From Candidatus Moranbacteria bacterium UBA2206 (GTDB lineage Bacteria; Patescibacteriota; Minisyncoccia; Moranbacterales; UBA2206), in contig DCUU01000038.1 in NCBI GenBank assembly GCA_002328565.1, forward strand, positions 1,383 to 21,767: a DNA stretch of 20,385 bases, written 5' to 3'. Positions 6,503-12,899 of the stretch are shown piece by piece; the stretch's first letter is position 1, and each line of letters begins with the position of its first letter. Position numbers and translations under genes: made by a program. The notes under the pieces were generated by a model, which ran no database searches, was not told the DNA's origin, and saw only the letters and a list, made by a program, of their open reading frames with translations.

Positions 6503-7105
6503 TTATAGCTTTCGTTGTGCGATAAATCTTTTTAGTCCGGAAATTTTGTTGATCACCTCTTCGTGTGGACCTTCGAGAAATTCTAAGACAAATTTATCCA
6601 GCATATTGAGGCGATATTTGAATTCATCCATTGTCATTAAAACAAAATTAATTTCTTTGCCAATCTCCGCCTCTAGACTACTCATGAGATTTTTTAGCCT
6701 AGCCTTACTCACTGCATCCCCCACAATTATCATATCCGCCTTACTTTTAGAATAATTTATAAACACTCCGCTTATCAAGGCTAATTTGACATTGCCAATT
6801 TTGGCTGTTTTGGAAAGACTCTGACATTGCGGATAAACGTTCGATTTGGCGATAAGATTTTTCAGTTCTGGATAAAAATTGAAATCTTGATTAAGTTGAT
6901 AGAAAACTTTTCCACCCTTAGTTCTTTTCAAAATAAATTTTATATTTGCCAAGCTGTTTAGCTCACTCTTACTTCTTCCTGAGTTTAGCATATTTCTCGA
7001 AATAATATCCGAAAAACTAAAAACTGGCTCTGGATTTTGTAGAAAAAAACGCAAAAGCCGTGCCCGCTCTTTTGAACCGAAAAGAATTTCTAATATTTCT
7101 GACAT
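6503..7105 (-). CDS. wHTH protein with degenerate nucleotidyltransferase-like (MNT-fold) domain
   Basis: 200 residues. The N-terminus (about 1-75) looks like a winged helix: LFGSKERARLLRFFLQNP, FSFSDIISR, then a KGGKVFYQLN wing. The middle and end (about 105-180) resemble a minimal nucleotidyltransferase fold: VKLALISGVFINYSKSKADMIIVGD and a final acidic region. A working enzyme of this fold shows GS(x)G...D.D; here the GS is replaced by SGVF and only one acidic residue (in KADMIIVGD) is in place, so catalysis is doubtful. A DNA-binding regulator with an inactive sensor domain is the likeliest reading. First gene of the operon with rmuC. No Shine-Dalgarno is seen before the ATG. Confidence 0.75.
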   Translation of the reverse strand: MSEILEILFGSKERARLLRFFLQNPEPVFSFSDIISRNMLNSGRSKSELNSLANIKFILKRTKGGKVFYQLNQDFNFYPELKNLIAKSNVYPQCQSLSKTAKIGNVKLALISGVFINYSKSKADMIIVGDAVSKARLKNLMSSLEAEIGKEINFVLMTMDEFKYRLNMLDKFVLEFLEGPHEEVINKISGLKRFIAQRKL

Positions 7106-7142
7106 AGGTTTTATTTAAATAGTTAAACAACTTACTAATATC

Positions 7143-7171
7143 AGTATAGTATTAGATAAAACAAAAGTAAA
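7143..7171 (-). promoter_or_regulatory. Promoter for the wHTH-rmuC operon
   Basis: On the minus strand TTTACT (7171-7166), 17-bp spacer, TATACT (7148-7143). The predicted start is about 30 nt before the ATG at 7105. Confidence 0.5.
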
Positions 7172-7206
7172 CCCCACACTAATTTAGAAAAATTAACACA
7201 AAAAAT

Positions 7207-7238
7207 AAAACCGGCCTTATTCAAAAAGACCGGTTTTA
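7207..7238 (-). terminator. Intrinsic terminator after the cupin gene
   Basis: aaaaccggcc (7207-7216) pairs with gaccggtttt (7229-7238) with one mismatch near the loop. On the minus strand the stem is followed by attttttg. It lies 15 nt past the cupin stop. Confidence 0.8.
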
Positions 7239-7252
7239 AAAATAAACTAGAA

Positions 7253-7651
7253 TTATTCTGTCGTTTTACCGTCAAATTCCGCTTCGTTACTCTCTGCTTC
7301 AGCTTTAGTATGACGAACAATGCCATCTTGATGATGCGCAGGAGAATAAATTGTATAGAGTTTTAGCTCCTCTGTTTCAGAAACATTAATCACATTATGC
7401 TCGGCGCCAGCTGGCACCACAATTGCCACGCCATCCCCTACTGCATATTCATTACCGTCAATTATTACTCTTCCATCACCTTTCTCAAAACGAAAAAATT
7501 GATCATTACCTGCATGAACTTCCATGCCAATTTCTTCTTTTGGCGCCAAACTCATAAGCACCAACTGACTATGCTTACCGGTATAGAGAACTTTTCTAAA
7601 ATTCTCATTCTCAAGAGTGTCCTTCTCGATGTTGGACATTATTCCTTTCAT
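7253..7651 (-). CDS. Cupin domain protein
   Basis: 132 residues, a single small beta-barrel cupin. Marks: EIGMEVHAGNDQFFRFEKGDGRV (motif 1, with H46 and Q/F around the usual metal site, E54), then VPAGAEHNVIN (motif 2, with H83), then a YSPAHHQDGIVRHTKAEA tail typical of a conserved bacterial cupin group. The enzymatic role is unknown; metal binding is likely. Two starts are possible: ATG 7651 (MKGIMSNIE, matching family N-termini that begin MKG) and ATG 7639, which has aaagga 6 nt upstream. The longer form is given. The gene has its own terminator at 7207-7238 and lies 61 nt after tspO. Confidence 0.88.
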   Translation of the reverse strand: MKGIMSNIEKDTLENENFRKVLYTGKHSQLVLMSLAPKEEIGMEVHAGNDQFFRFEKGDGRVIIDGNEYAVGDGVAIVVPAGAEHNVINVSETEELKLYTIYSPAHHQDGIVRHTKAEAESNEAEFDGKTTE

Positions 7652-7712
7652 AAAAAATATTTTTAATGATTATGAAACTAATACTGCTCAAAAATTTTTA
7701 TATTTCAAAAAA

Positions 7713-8108
7713 TTACTTATTTAAATACGTAATTGTGAGTTGCAAAACTGTTGCAGATGACACCCAAAGAAGATATGGAATTTGGATATAAGTAATCCAT
7801 TTTGAGTGCGGATAGATTGCCACCATCGCCCAAATAAGCGTTCCTAGTACTAATAGAATATCCACCGCTGCCAAAAGATTATTTTTCAAACCAAACTGAA
7901 TAGGCGTAAAAGAAAAGTTGAAAATCAGATTTAGAACAAACGGCAACGCTATTAAGAAAGGAATTTGCTTTTTGAAATACATCCAAAAAACCTTGCCAAA
8001 GGAAATAGCAATTAGCACATAGAGAAAAGTCCAGACTGGCCCGAAAACCCAAGCTGGCGGAGACCAAGTTGGCTTGATTAATTGTGAATACCAATTATAG
8101 TTTCTCAT
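7713..8108 (-). CDS. tspO: TspO/MBR family membrane protein
   Basis: 131 residues, five hydrophobic helices as expected for the translocator-protein family, and slightly shorter than most bacterial members (~150-160). Marks: LIKPTWSPPAWVFGPVWTFLY (about 11-31), LNLIFNFSFTPIQFGLKNNLLA (about 59-80; family L-N..W...FF...), and IPYLLWVSSATVLQLTITYLN at the end (family PYLLWv..A..LN). TspO proteins bind tetrapyrroles and other hydrophobic ligands and modulate stress responses. The ligand here is unknown. The cruciform repeat copy 3 begins 8 nt upstream of its ATG. Confidence 0.92.
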   Translation of the reverse strand: MRNYNWYSQLIKPTWSPPAWVFGPVWTFLYVLIAISFGKVFWMYFKKQIPFLIALPFVLNLIFNFSFTPIQFGLKNNLLAAVDILLVLGTLIWAMVAIYPHSKWITYIQIPYLLWVSSATVLQLTITYLNK

Positions 8109-8116
8109 ATTTTTTT

Positions 8117-8213
8117 ACCCTATGGAGTAATTGTATAATACGCCACAGGATTAATAATTATAAAATAAATTAATTTAGGTTTAGTTAATCTTTAAGTCCG
8201 TACTCCATAGGTT
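8117..8213. repeat. Diverged member of the cruciform repeat family, copy 3
   Basis: Outer arms accctatggagta (8117-8129) and tactccataggtt (8201-8213) pair at 12 of 13 positions. They match the arm consensus of the 61-bp repeats at 908 and 16789. An extra internal partial arm, ccacagga (8143-8150), can pair with accctatgg. The interior is longer (97 bp in all) and the two inner hairpins are not kept. The right arm is part of the coding sequence of the GIY-YIG gene. Confidence 0.6.
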
Positions 8214-8449
8214 AAAATTAATTCTAATTTTTGCACTCTTTTTAGCTTTTTTATGCGCGCCTCTTCCTTGGAAGCCACAGATCGACTTTTAAACTTTTTA
8301 GAATACACTAATTTCACTGGCCGACGTGAAGCGGTATATTTTGCTCCAAGTTTTTTTTCATTATGTTCCAAAATTCTACGATCCAAATCAGTCGTGATTC
8401 CGGTGTAGAGAGTTTTGTCGGCGCATCTTACGATATAGAGATAATACAT
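8192..8449 (-). CDS. GIY-YIG nuclease superfamily protein (UPF0213/YhbQ type)
   Basis: 85 residues, a minimal GIY-YIG domain. Marks: YYLYIVRC (GIY position, about 2-9), KTLYTGITTDLDRRILEHN (YIG position, R24/R25, H29), then KYTASRRPVKLVY and SKEEARIKKLKR, which are typical of the group. The family is predicted to nick or process DNA; substrates are unclear. The last residues (LTYGVRT) are encoded by the right arm of cruciform repeat copy 3, so the natural C-terminus appears to be replaced or extended by the repeat. A -10 TATAAT lies at 8481-8476 on the minus strand, about 27 nt before the ATG. Confidence 0.9.
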   Translation of the reverse strand: MYYLYIVRCADKTLYTGITTDLDRRILEHNEKKLGAKYTASRRPVKLVYSKKFKSRSVASKEEARIKKLKRVQKLELILTYGVRT

Positions 8450-8454
8450 TTACT

Positions 8455-8483
8455 TTGAAATATCTTTTGATTTATATTATACT
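8455..8483 (+). promoter_or_regulatory. Plus-strand promoter for the candidate RNA
   Basis: TTGAAA (8455-8460), 17-bp spacer, TATACT (8478-8483); each hexamer matches the consensus at 5 of 6. The predicted start is near 8490. It overlaps the divergent -10 (TATAAT, 8481-8476) of the GIY-YIG gene, so the two could compete. Confidence 0.55.
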
Positions 8484-8489
8484 TGAATT

Positions 8490-8612
8490 GGAACGGCCTT
8501 CACGACGGAAGAGTGAAAAATTGGAACCCACCTAGATTTATAGGGAAAAATATTTTTTTCCGATACATTTTTCAAGGGATCCACACGCTCATGCCAGAAT
8601 TGAGGGCTTTTT
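8490..8612 (+). ncRNA. Candidate structured RNA, 6S-like rod, about 123 nt
   Basis: No ORF fits here. On the plus strand nested pairings form one long rod: GCCUUC 8496-8501 with GAGGGC 8602-8607 (one G-U); GAGUG 8511-8515 with CGCUC 8586-8590 (one G-U); UGGAACCC 8522-8529 with GGGAUCCA 8576-8583 (one A-A); apical GGAAAAA 8544-8550 with UUUUUCC 8555-8561. The closing stem is followed at once by UUUUU, a terminator-like end. Both wobble pairs would be A-C mismatches on the other strand, which favours plus-strand RNA. A good promoter sits at 8455-8483. The stems separated by internal loops recall 6S RNA, but it is short for 6S (usually ~180-200 nt) and I recognise no conserved sequence. It is the only plus-strand unit between 1.6 and 20.4 kb. 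Confidence 0.45.
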
Positions 8613-8633
8613 CATTTGCGCTGTGGCTTTGCC

Positions 8634-8661
8634 ATTATACCATATAAAAAAGCACTCCCAA
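8634..8661 (-). promoter_or_regulatory. Extended -10 promoter, minus strand
   Basis: TTGGGA (8661-8656), 16-bp spacer, TGG-TATAAT (8642-8634). It starts transcription just after the terminator of the VOC gene and reads toward the GIY-YIG gene, antisense to the candidate RNA. It could be the GIY-YIG promoter with a long leader, or an antisense transcript of the RNA. Confidence 0.5.
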
Positions 8662-8663
8662 AC

Positions 8664-8698
8664 AAAAAAAGAACCGCATCCATCTCGATTCTTTTTTT
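8664..8698 (-). terminator. Intrinsic terminator after the VOC gene
   Basis: A7-gaaccg (8664-8676) pairs with cgattc-T7 (8686-8698). On the minus strand the odd pair is a G-U wobble, giving a 13-bp stem with a 9-nt loop and a U tract. It lies 15 nt past the VOC stop. Confidence 0.8.
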
Positions 8699-8713
8699 AT
8701 TTGGAGAAAATTA

Positions 8714-9100
8714 TCACATTGCGGACATATCCGCCTGCATCAAAGCTAAGACATTTCCTTCTGGATCCTTGAAACTAGCAAACCAACCAACTCCAGATAA
8801 AGCCATTTTCTTCATAGTTATCTCTCCGCCGGCTTTTTCAACTTGAGAGATAACCGAATCAATATCGGATACACCGATAGTTATGGCTCCAATCGAAGCG
8901 TTATTTACACTTTCTTTTTCGCGCTTTGACATTCCGCCGTCTATTCCCGGCTCCCCTTCTGGTCCCGTCATGATTAGCCAATAATCCATGCTTTCATCTT
9001 CCCATTTTTTAAAGGTCCACCCCAAGGCTTCACTATAAAATTTAGAAGCGCGTGCCGGATCATTAGCGTAAAGATCAAAATGTATTACTCGATTATTCAT
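8714..9100 (-). CDS. VOC (glyoxalase/bleomycin-resistance) superfamily protein
   Basis: 128 residues in two babbb modules (about 3-55 and 68-123). Marks: VIHFDLYANDPARASKFYSEALGW (H7 as a first metal-site candidate), the GEPGIDGGM link, IGVSDIDSVISQVEKAGGEI, and GWFASFKDPEGNVLALMQ (the family D.EGN...l.Q end). The lineage is that of the unnamed YkcA/CFP30-like proteins, not of true glyoxalase I. The substrate is unknown. It stands alone, with its own terminator, and is preceded by a ~90-nt gap from the small membrane protein gene. Confidence 0.9.
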   Translation of the reverse strand: MNNRVIHFDLYANDPARASKFYSEALGWTFKKWEDESMDYWLIMTGPEGEPGIDGGMSKREKESVNNASIGAITIGVSDIDSVISQVEKAGGEITMKKMALSGVGWFASFKDPEGNVLALMQADMSAM

Positions 9101-9187
9101 ATTTTTTTTGTTAATAATTAGTTATGCTCTTAATACCACTAAAGCATCGATATTATTACAAAATAAAATAGAGTTGTTCTTGATTTT

Positions 9188-9352
9188 CTATTTAATCAGC
9201 ATAGCCACGGCCTGACCGATAAAATATGGCCATAGGACAATCGCAATAACCGCTTTCATAAAAGGCAAGCCCAAAAAACCAACGGTGAAAAGCCAACCCG
9301 CAAACCACGAGAAAGCCGTGAAGCCATGTTGTTCGATTTTAATTTTTTCCAT
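9188..9352 (-). CDS. Tiny two-helix membrane protein, 54 aa
   Basis: ATG at 9352-9350, stop TAG at 9190-9188. A polar N-terminus (MEKIKIEQHG) is followed by two hydrophobic segments (about 11-29 and 33-52) with several Trp, Phe and Gly residues (FSWFAGWLF, VLWPYFIGQAVA). There is no recognised family or motif. It starts 25 nt after the stop of the PD-(D/E)XK nuclease gene on the same strand, so it is probably co-transcribed. Reading-frame integrity, the clean membrane-helix pattern and gene spacing support it as real. No good Shine-Dalgarno is present, which is common here. Confidence 0.65.
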   Translation of the reverse strand: MEKIKIEQHGFTAFSWFAGWLFTVGFLGLPFMKAVIAIVLWPYFIGQAVAMLIK

Positions 9353-9377
9353 ATGCTTTAAATTTAATAATTATTTT

Positions 9378-10157
9378 TTAGAACAAAGTATTTTCTTTTT
9401 TTTGCAATTCTTTTTCCACGACACTTACTGCTTTTCTATGGTTGCAAAAATCACAATCTTTATTTGGTTCTGGAATTTTTCCATCTAAACATTTTTTTAT
9501 TTCAAGCAAGGTTTTTTCCGCCCAAGAGTCATCCCCGATATAGGGCAAAAGATCAATATCGAATTCCAATTTGGCATCGAAAGCTTCTTTGTCAGTTTTG
9601 CCGTTGCAATAGACAAAATATCCAGTGTCGGAAACATTCAAACCATTTTTTCGCAAGAGCCATTGATATATTTCCATTTGTCGTTTATACCCATCCTGCC
9701 AATCGGCGTCCAGCGACACTTTCGAATCTTTGCTGGTGGCCTTGTAGTCAACCACAATTATTTCTCCATTCTCATCTTGCCACAAATCATCCACGGCACC
9801 TGTGATTATGAAATTGGTCGGTTTGTGATGAAACTGCACGCCCTTGAAATTTTCTCGCCACTCATCCAACATTTTGTGTTGGAATGGCACGGCCGAAAGT
9901 CCATAGGCTTTCATCAAAGGATGGGCAATTTTTTTAGCTCGATGAATGTCAAATTCTTTTTTTAAAAGTTTGTCTACCGCTGAATTCAAATTAAATGGAA
10001 ATCCTGGAGGCTGTCCAATTCCAAGTCTTCGATCCAAATAGAAACATTTTGGACAATGCATAAAATTTTCAATTCTCGACCGAGACAATTTGAAAGCCTC
10101 CCCGCTTTTTGGATCATAGATATTTCTAGTTCGATTAGCTTTATAATATTCGGACAT
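9378..10157 (-). CDS. PD-(D/E)XK nuclease, RecB/Cas4-like, with paired cysteines
   Basis: 259 residues. Nuclease marks in order: SRSRIENFMHCPKCFYLDR (about 25-42), IITGAVDDLWQ (D123/D124), IIVVDYKAT (D137-x-K139) and QMEIYQWLL (Q160, Y164). Cysteine pairs C35/C38 near the N-terminus and C235/C238 (KDCDFCNHR) near the C-terminus could together hold a Zn or Fe-S centre, as in Cas4 and AddB, although those usually have 1+3 rather than 2+2 spacing. Likely a DNA exonuclease in repair or recombination. No CRISPR array or cas gene is nearby. It sits 11 nt after engB and 25 nt before the small membrane protein gene. Confidence 0.85.
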   Translation of the reverse strand: MSEYYKANRTRNIYDPKSGEAFKLSRSRIENFMHCPKCFYLDRRLGIGQPPGFPFNLNSAVDKLLKKEFDIHRAKKIAHPLMKAYGLSAVPFQHKMLDEWRENFKGVQFHHKPTNFIITGAVDDLWQDENGEIIVVDYKATSKDSKVSLDADWQDGYKRQMEIYQWLLRKNGLNVSDTGYFVYCNGKTDKEAFDAKLEFDIDLLPYIGDDSWAEKTLLEIKKCLDGKIPEPNKDCDFCNHRKAVSVVEKELQKKENTLF

Positions 10158-10168
10158 AATTATATTTT

Positions 10169-10735
10169 TTAGGCAATTTCTCGAAGTAATTCTTTTCGGC
10201 CGATATCTTTTTTGGCGCTATAGGGAATAATCAGATGCGGACCAATCTTTTCTTGAATGTATTCAAATTGTTTTTTGTAAAGCGAGGGTTTTATTTTGTC
10301 TACCTTATTAGCTAGGACTACTACATTTTTCTTGTTCTTCCTGAGAAGTTCCAGCATTTCCAAATCAATTTCTTTAGGACCCACACTGGCATCAATGATG
10401 AGCACTACTTTTTTTTGTTTATATGTTGATTCGAACAAATAACCCCGAATTATTTTTTTGAGCTCCACCTGATTTTCTTTGGAAGTTTTGGCATAACCGT
10501 ATCCTGGTAAATCCAAAAGATAGAAAGCGTTGTTGATCAAAAATAAATTTATCTGTTGCGTGCGCCCAGGATTTGCACTAGTTCGAGCTAGTTTTTTTTG
10601 TTTTGTCAGTGAATTAATCACGCTCGATTTTCCCACATTTGAACGACCGATAAAAGCCACTTGCGGAAAAGTATTTTCCAAAGCGCTATCTGGTCCAATG
10701 ACTCCTTTGACAAATTGAATTGATGTTATTTCCAT
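10169..10735 (-). CDS. ysxC: EngB/YsxC ribosome biogenesis GTPase
   Basis: 188 residues, a single TRAFAC-class GTPase domain and full length for the family. Motifs: G1 GRSNVGKSS (30-38), the G2 region NPGRTQQINLF, G3 DLPGYGYA, G4 NKVDK (family TK.D with Asn here) and G5 YSAKKDIG. EngB acts in 50S subunit assembly and is usually essential. It lies in a same-strand run: HD hydrolase, two permease halves, engB (45 nt after the permease), nuclease, small membrane protein. No Shine-Dalgarno is seen before ATG 10735. Confidence 0.95.
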   Translation of the reverse strand: MEITSIQFVKGVIGPDSALENTFPQVAFIGRSNVGKSSVINSLTKQKKLARTSANPGRTQQINLFLINNAFYLLDLPGYGYAKTSKENQVELKKIIRGYLFESTYKQKKVVLIIDASVGPKEIDLEMLELLRKNKKNVVVLANKVDKIKPSLYKKQFEYIQEKIGPHLIIPYSAKKDIGRKELLREIA

Positions 10736-10780
10736 AAATATATTTTTTTAAGTTATATTATTTTTTAATTTTATTAGATG

Positions 10781-11281
10781 TTAGATATTAATTTTTTCAA
10801 TAATTATTCCTCCAATAATAGCAAAGATTAGAATATAAATAGACATTACAATCGTAAATGACAAACCAAAATAATAAATCATTACGGGCACAAAAACTGG
10901 ATTAACATTTCTGTTATTGAAAAAAATTGCAATAAGGGAACTCTTCATCCCTTGTTTTTTGAATTGTCCGAAAATTGGGTACAGCACATAGGGCGGACCA
11001 GAAATTATTATCGGCGCAACCAGGGCGTACATTATTCCTTTCCAGCCCGAATCTTGACCGAGATGTTTTTTGATTGTTTCAGCTTTAATAAAATAATCTA
11101 CCAAAAAAATTATAGCAAAGGCCAGTGCCAGTATTGGAATAATTTCATAAAAGTTTTTGACAAAATCAAAAAATGCATTTTTGGTATAATTAGCATCAAC
11201 AACATAAGAGAAAATATATATACCAATAATGCCAATTAAAAATTTATCCGAGTTTGAAATTTTTTTCAATTTATTTATCAT
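10781..11281 (-). CDS. Permease half-protein (ArsP/COG0701-like), C-terminal half
   Basis: 166 residues, about five membrane helices. The family-like core is VAPIIISGPPYVLYPIFGQFKKQGMKSSLIAIFFNNRNVNPVFVPVMIYYFGL (about 90-142, quoted in parts: GPPYVLYP and NNRNVNPVF are the strongest). Together with the 136-residue gene at 11278-11688 it equals the length of one full COG0701/PF03773 permease (~300 residues). Its start overlaps the first half by 4 nt (ATGA), a sign of translational coupling and obligate partnership. Members of the family include ArsP, an organoarsenical exporter, but most have unknown substrates, and no arsenic gene is nearby. Confidence 0.75.
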   Translation of the reverse strand: MINKLKKISNSDKFLIGIIGIYIFSYVVDANYTKNAFFDFVKNFYEIIPILALAFAIIFLVDYFIKAETIKKHLGQDSGWKGIMYALVAPIIISGPPYVLYPIFGQFKKQGMKSSLIAIFFNNRNVNPVFVPVMIYYFGLSFTIVMSIYILIFAIIGGIIIEKINI

Positions 11282-11688
11282 TTGAAAAGATTTAGCGTTA
11301 GCATTGTAAGGATAGCAACTAGTATGGAAAAAACGAAATTTAGGGAGTTTCTGACGATTGCAAATCTCTTCCCCAAAAAAGACATTTCTAGGGGTAACAT
11401 CACTACACCAACAGTTGTCCAGGCATAAACAAAAGCTGTGACAGCCAAAAGACTCACGCCACTTTTCAAAAGTTCTCCGCCTGTAATATAGCTCGTTATT
11501 GGAATACCGAAGGTAATACTGCCGGCTAAGGCTCCGATGAATGGATCTATGAAGTAATTGCCAGTGAATATTCTCGCGTAATAATTTTTCAATATTGGAT
11601 TGAGAATACTGATAATCATTAAAATTCCCACTGTCATTGGAATTGCCATTCTAATATTTTTCCAAGTTTTTACTAAAGCCTCTTGCAT
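11278..11688 (-). CDS. Permease half-protein (ArsP/COG0701-like), N-terminal half
   Basis: 136 residues, about four membrane helices. Family-like marks: IRMAIPMTVGILMIISILNP, IGALAGSITFGIPITSY with a GGELLKSGVS turn, then AWTTVGVVMLPLE. The G-x-P-x-x-x-Y motif (GIPITSY) parallels the GPPYVLY motif of the second half, which suggests the two are related by internal duplication. It starts 1 nt after the HD hydrolase stop and overlaps the second half by 4 nt. The substrate is unknown. Confidence 0.75.
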   Translation of the reverse strand: MQEALVKTWKNIRMAIPMTVGILMIISILNPILKNYYARIFTGNYFIDPFIGALAGSITFGIPITSYITGGELLKSGVSLLAVTAFVYAWTTVGVVMLPLEMSFLGKRFAIVRNSLNFVFSILVAILTMLTLNLFK

Positions 11689-11689
11689 C

Positions 11690-12196
11690 TTATTTATTTT
11701 TTAGTTTATCAAATATTAAATCTTTGAAACTTTCTGGTTTATATTTGAAAATCGCTTCAGTTGTTTTTCGACAATATTCAAGTTCGGATTGATTTTCGGT
11801 AGCAGTATAGTGTTTGAAGCTATCTAATGTATCAGCCGTTTTCACAATTAGCGCTTCTTCTCCCGTTTCGGCACATCTTTTTATCAATTCCTCAATTCTT
11901 TCATCTGAATCTTTAATTGTTCGATCTTTTGAATTAGCTTTAATTAATTTCAAAACATTTTCACCAAATTCTTTCTTGAGTAAATTCTGCGTAATTTCAC
12001 TAAACTCCAAAGCATCATGCAAAACTCCAGCAAGAATAATCTCTCGTGAATAATTTTTTTCATAAAGATAAACACCAACGCGAATATCATGAAAAAGAAT
12101 CGGCTTTCGCGAATTTTCCTGCGACACCGGCAAATATTTTGCCAATATCCTCACTGCCTTTTCAATTTCAATATCAAGTGATATTTTTTCATTCAT
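11690..12196 (-). CDS. HD-domain phosphohydrolase, RelA/SpoT-hydrolase-like (MESH1 type)
   Basis: 168 residues, one HD domain. Metal or catalytic residues seen: H36 (LFHDIRVG), H60-D61 (AGVLHDALEFSEIT) and D122 (KTADTLDSF), in the same order as the (p)ppGpp hydrolase domain, with the EF..T...L...FG.NV..LI pattern of that group after the HD. There is no synthetase domain. It could hydrolyse (p)ppGpp or another nucleotide; this is inference. First gene of a likely run leading to the permease halves, engB, the nuclease and the small membrane protein. The ATG lies only 6 nt after a -10-like TAGAAT. Confidence 0.82.
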   Translation of the reverse strand: MNEKISLDIEIEKAVRILAKYLPVSQENSRKPILFHDIRVGVYLYEKNYSREIILAGVLHDALEFSEITQNLLKKEFGENVLKLIKANSKDRTIKDSDERIEELIKRCAETGEEALIVKTADTLDSFKHYTATENQSELEYCRKTTEAIFKYKPESFKDLIFDKLKNK

Positions 12197-12202
12197 ATCT
12201 CA

Positions 12203-12231
12203 ATTCTACGTTAAAAAGATATTTTCAGCAA
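12203..12231 (-). promoter_or_regulatory. Possible promoter giving a leaderless HD-gene mRNA
   Basis: Minus strand TTGCTG (12231-12226), 17-bp spacer, TAGAAT (12208-12203), then 6 nt to the ATG at 12196. If used, the transcript would start at or next to the start codon. The -35 is weak. Confidence 0.3.
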
Positions 12232-12250
12232 CAAAAAACAAATTTTTCAT

Positions 12251-12286
12251 AAAAAAAGAAGGATACTTGCGATTGTGCAAATACCC
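12251..12286 (-). terminator. Intrinsic terminator of the 12328-12849 gene
   Basis: On the minus strand GGGTATTTGC (12286-12277) pairs with GCAAGTATCC (12270-12261) over 10 bp with two G-U pairs and a 6-nt loop, followed by TTCTTTTTTT (12260-12251). Confidence 0.75.
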
Positions 12287-12327
12287 CTCTTTAAATTGTA
12301 ATATTATTCCACTTTTAGGTGTGGAAT

Positions 12328-12849
12328 TTACCCTGTCATTTTCAATTCTTCACAATGAGCCATGAGGATTTTTTCAGCCTCGGAAGCCACTCTCGGGCTT
12401 TCCCAGGGACGGAACATCTGAAGTATTTCAAGAAGAAAAGAGTCAAAATAACGAATCTCTCTTTGATGAATATCTAAATAGCTCCGCCAATAATCAAAAT
12501 GCACTTCGTAAACAACCCAGTCTTCTGATTTTTCGCGATTCACTGTATTCATGTTGAACATATGCACTTCTATTGCAATGTCATATCTGAATCGAAATTG
12601 AAAAGAAGCTTTCCCTTCATCACTTGAATTGGTTACTTCGATAGGACGATGAGTCATCACGGGATGAACATCACAACCTCTGGAGAAAAGATCAGCAAAC
12701 CAAAATCTTAAGTTATTAACAATTTCCTCCGCCACTGCCAACGCCACATATGTTGCCAGTCTTTCTTTTTCGGAAATGATTTCTGCGTCTTCTCTTTCAG
12801 AAATGATTTCTGCATCTTCTCTTATTTTGATTAATCTCCATTCTTCCAT
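12328..12849 (-). CDS. Unrecognised soluble protein, 173 aa, monocistronic
   Basis: No family recognised. It has no signal peptide or membrane helix. The N-terminus contains a 9-residue tandem repeat (REDAEIISE twice). The body is rich in Trp, Phe, His and Arg: NLRFWFADLFSRGCDVHP, a beta-like FQFRFRYDIAIEVHMFN, YEVHFDYWRSYLDIHQ, and a helical end. Start is secure: aaggaggt 8 nt before ATG 12849 is one of the best ribosome-binding sites in the window. It has its own near-consensus promoter (12974-13002), an 11-bp inverted repeat in the leader (12900-12938) and its own terminator (12251-12286). Such a self-contained, strongly expressed and probably regulated unit, between two housekeeping operons, looks like an accessory or stress gene. 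Confidence 0.75.
   Translation of the reverse strand: MEEWRLIKIREDAEIISEREDAEIISEKERLATYVALAVAEEIVNNLRFWFADLFSRGCDVHPVMTHRPIEVTNSSDEGKASFQFRFRYDIAIEVHMFNMNTVNREKSEDWVVYEVHFDYWRSYLDIHQREIRYFDSFLLEILQMFRPWESPRVASEAEKILMAHCEELKMTG
12770..12823 (-). repeat. 27-bp tandem duplication inside the 173-aa gene
   Basis: Two adjacent 27-bp copies (12770-12796 and 12797-12823) differ at two bases and encode the doubled REDAEIISE segment. In frame and apparently recent. Confidence 0.9.
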
Positions 12850-12899
12850 TATAAAACCTCCTTAGCATTGTTGATGTTAATTAAATTCAACCTATAAAA

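Noticed and set aside
8482..8628. Structured RNA on the minus strand from the extended -10 promoter
   Set aside because: The promoter is good, but two stems lose a pair on this strand (A-C mismatches) and no U-tract end is found; plus strand preferred, minus kept only as a promoter feature.
11278..11281. Recoded TGA codon (genetic code 25)
   Set aside because: TGA ends the first permease half in an ATGA overlap with the next gene's start, so it acts as a normal stop.
12306..12327. Further copy of the cruciform repeat (attccac/gtggaat hairpin next to ccctgt)
   Set aside because: The arms are in a different order and no second inner hairpin exists; it is a separate small hairpin after the 173-aa gene.
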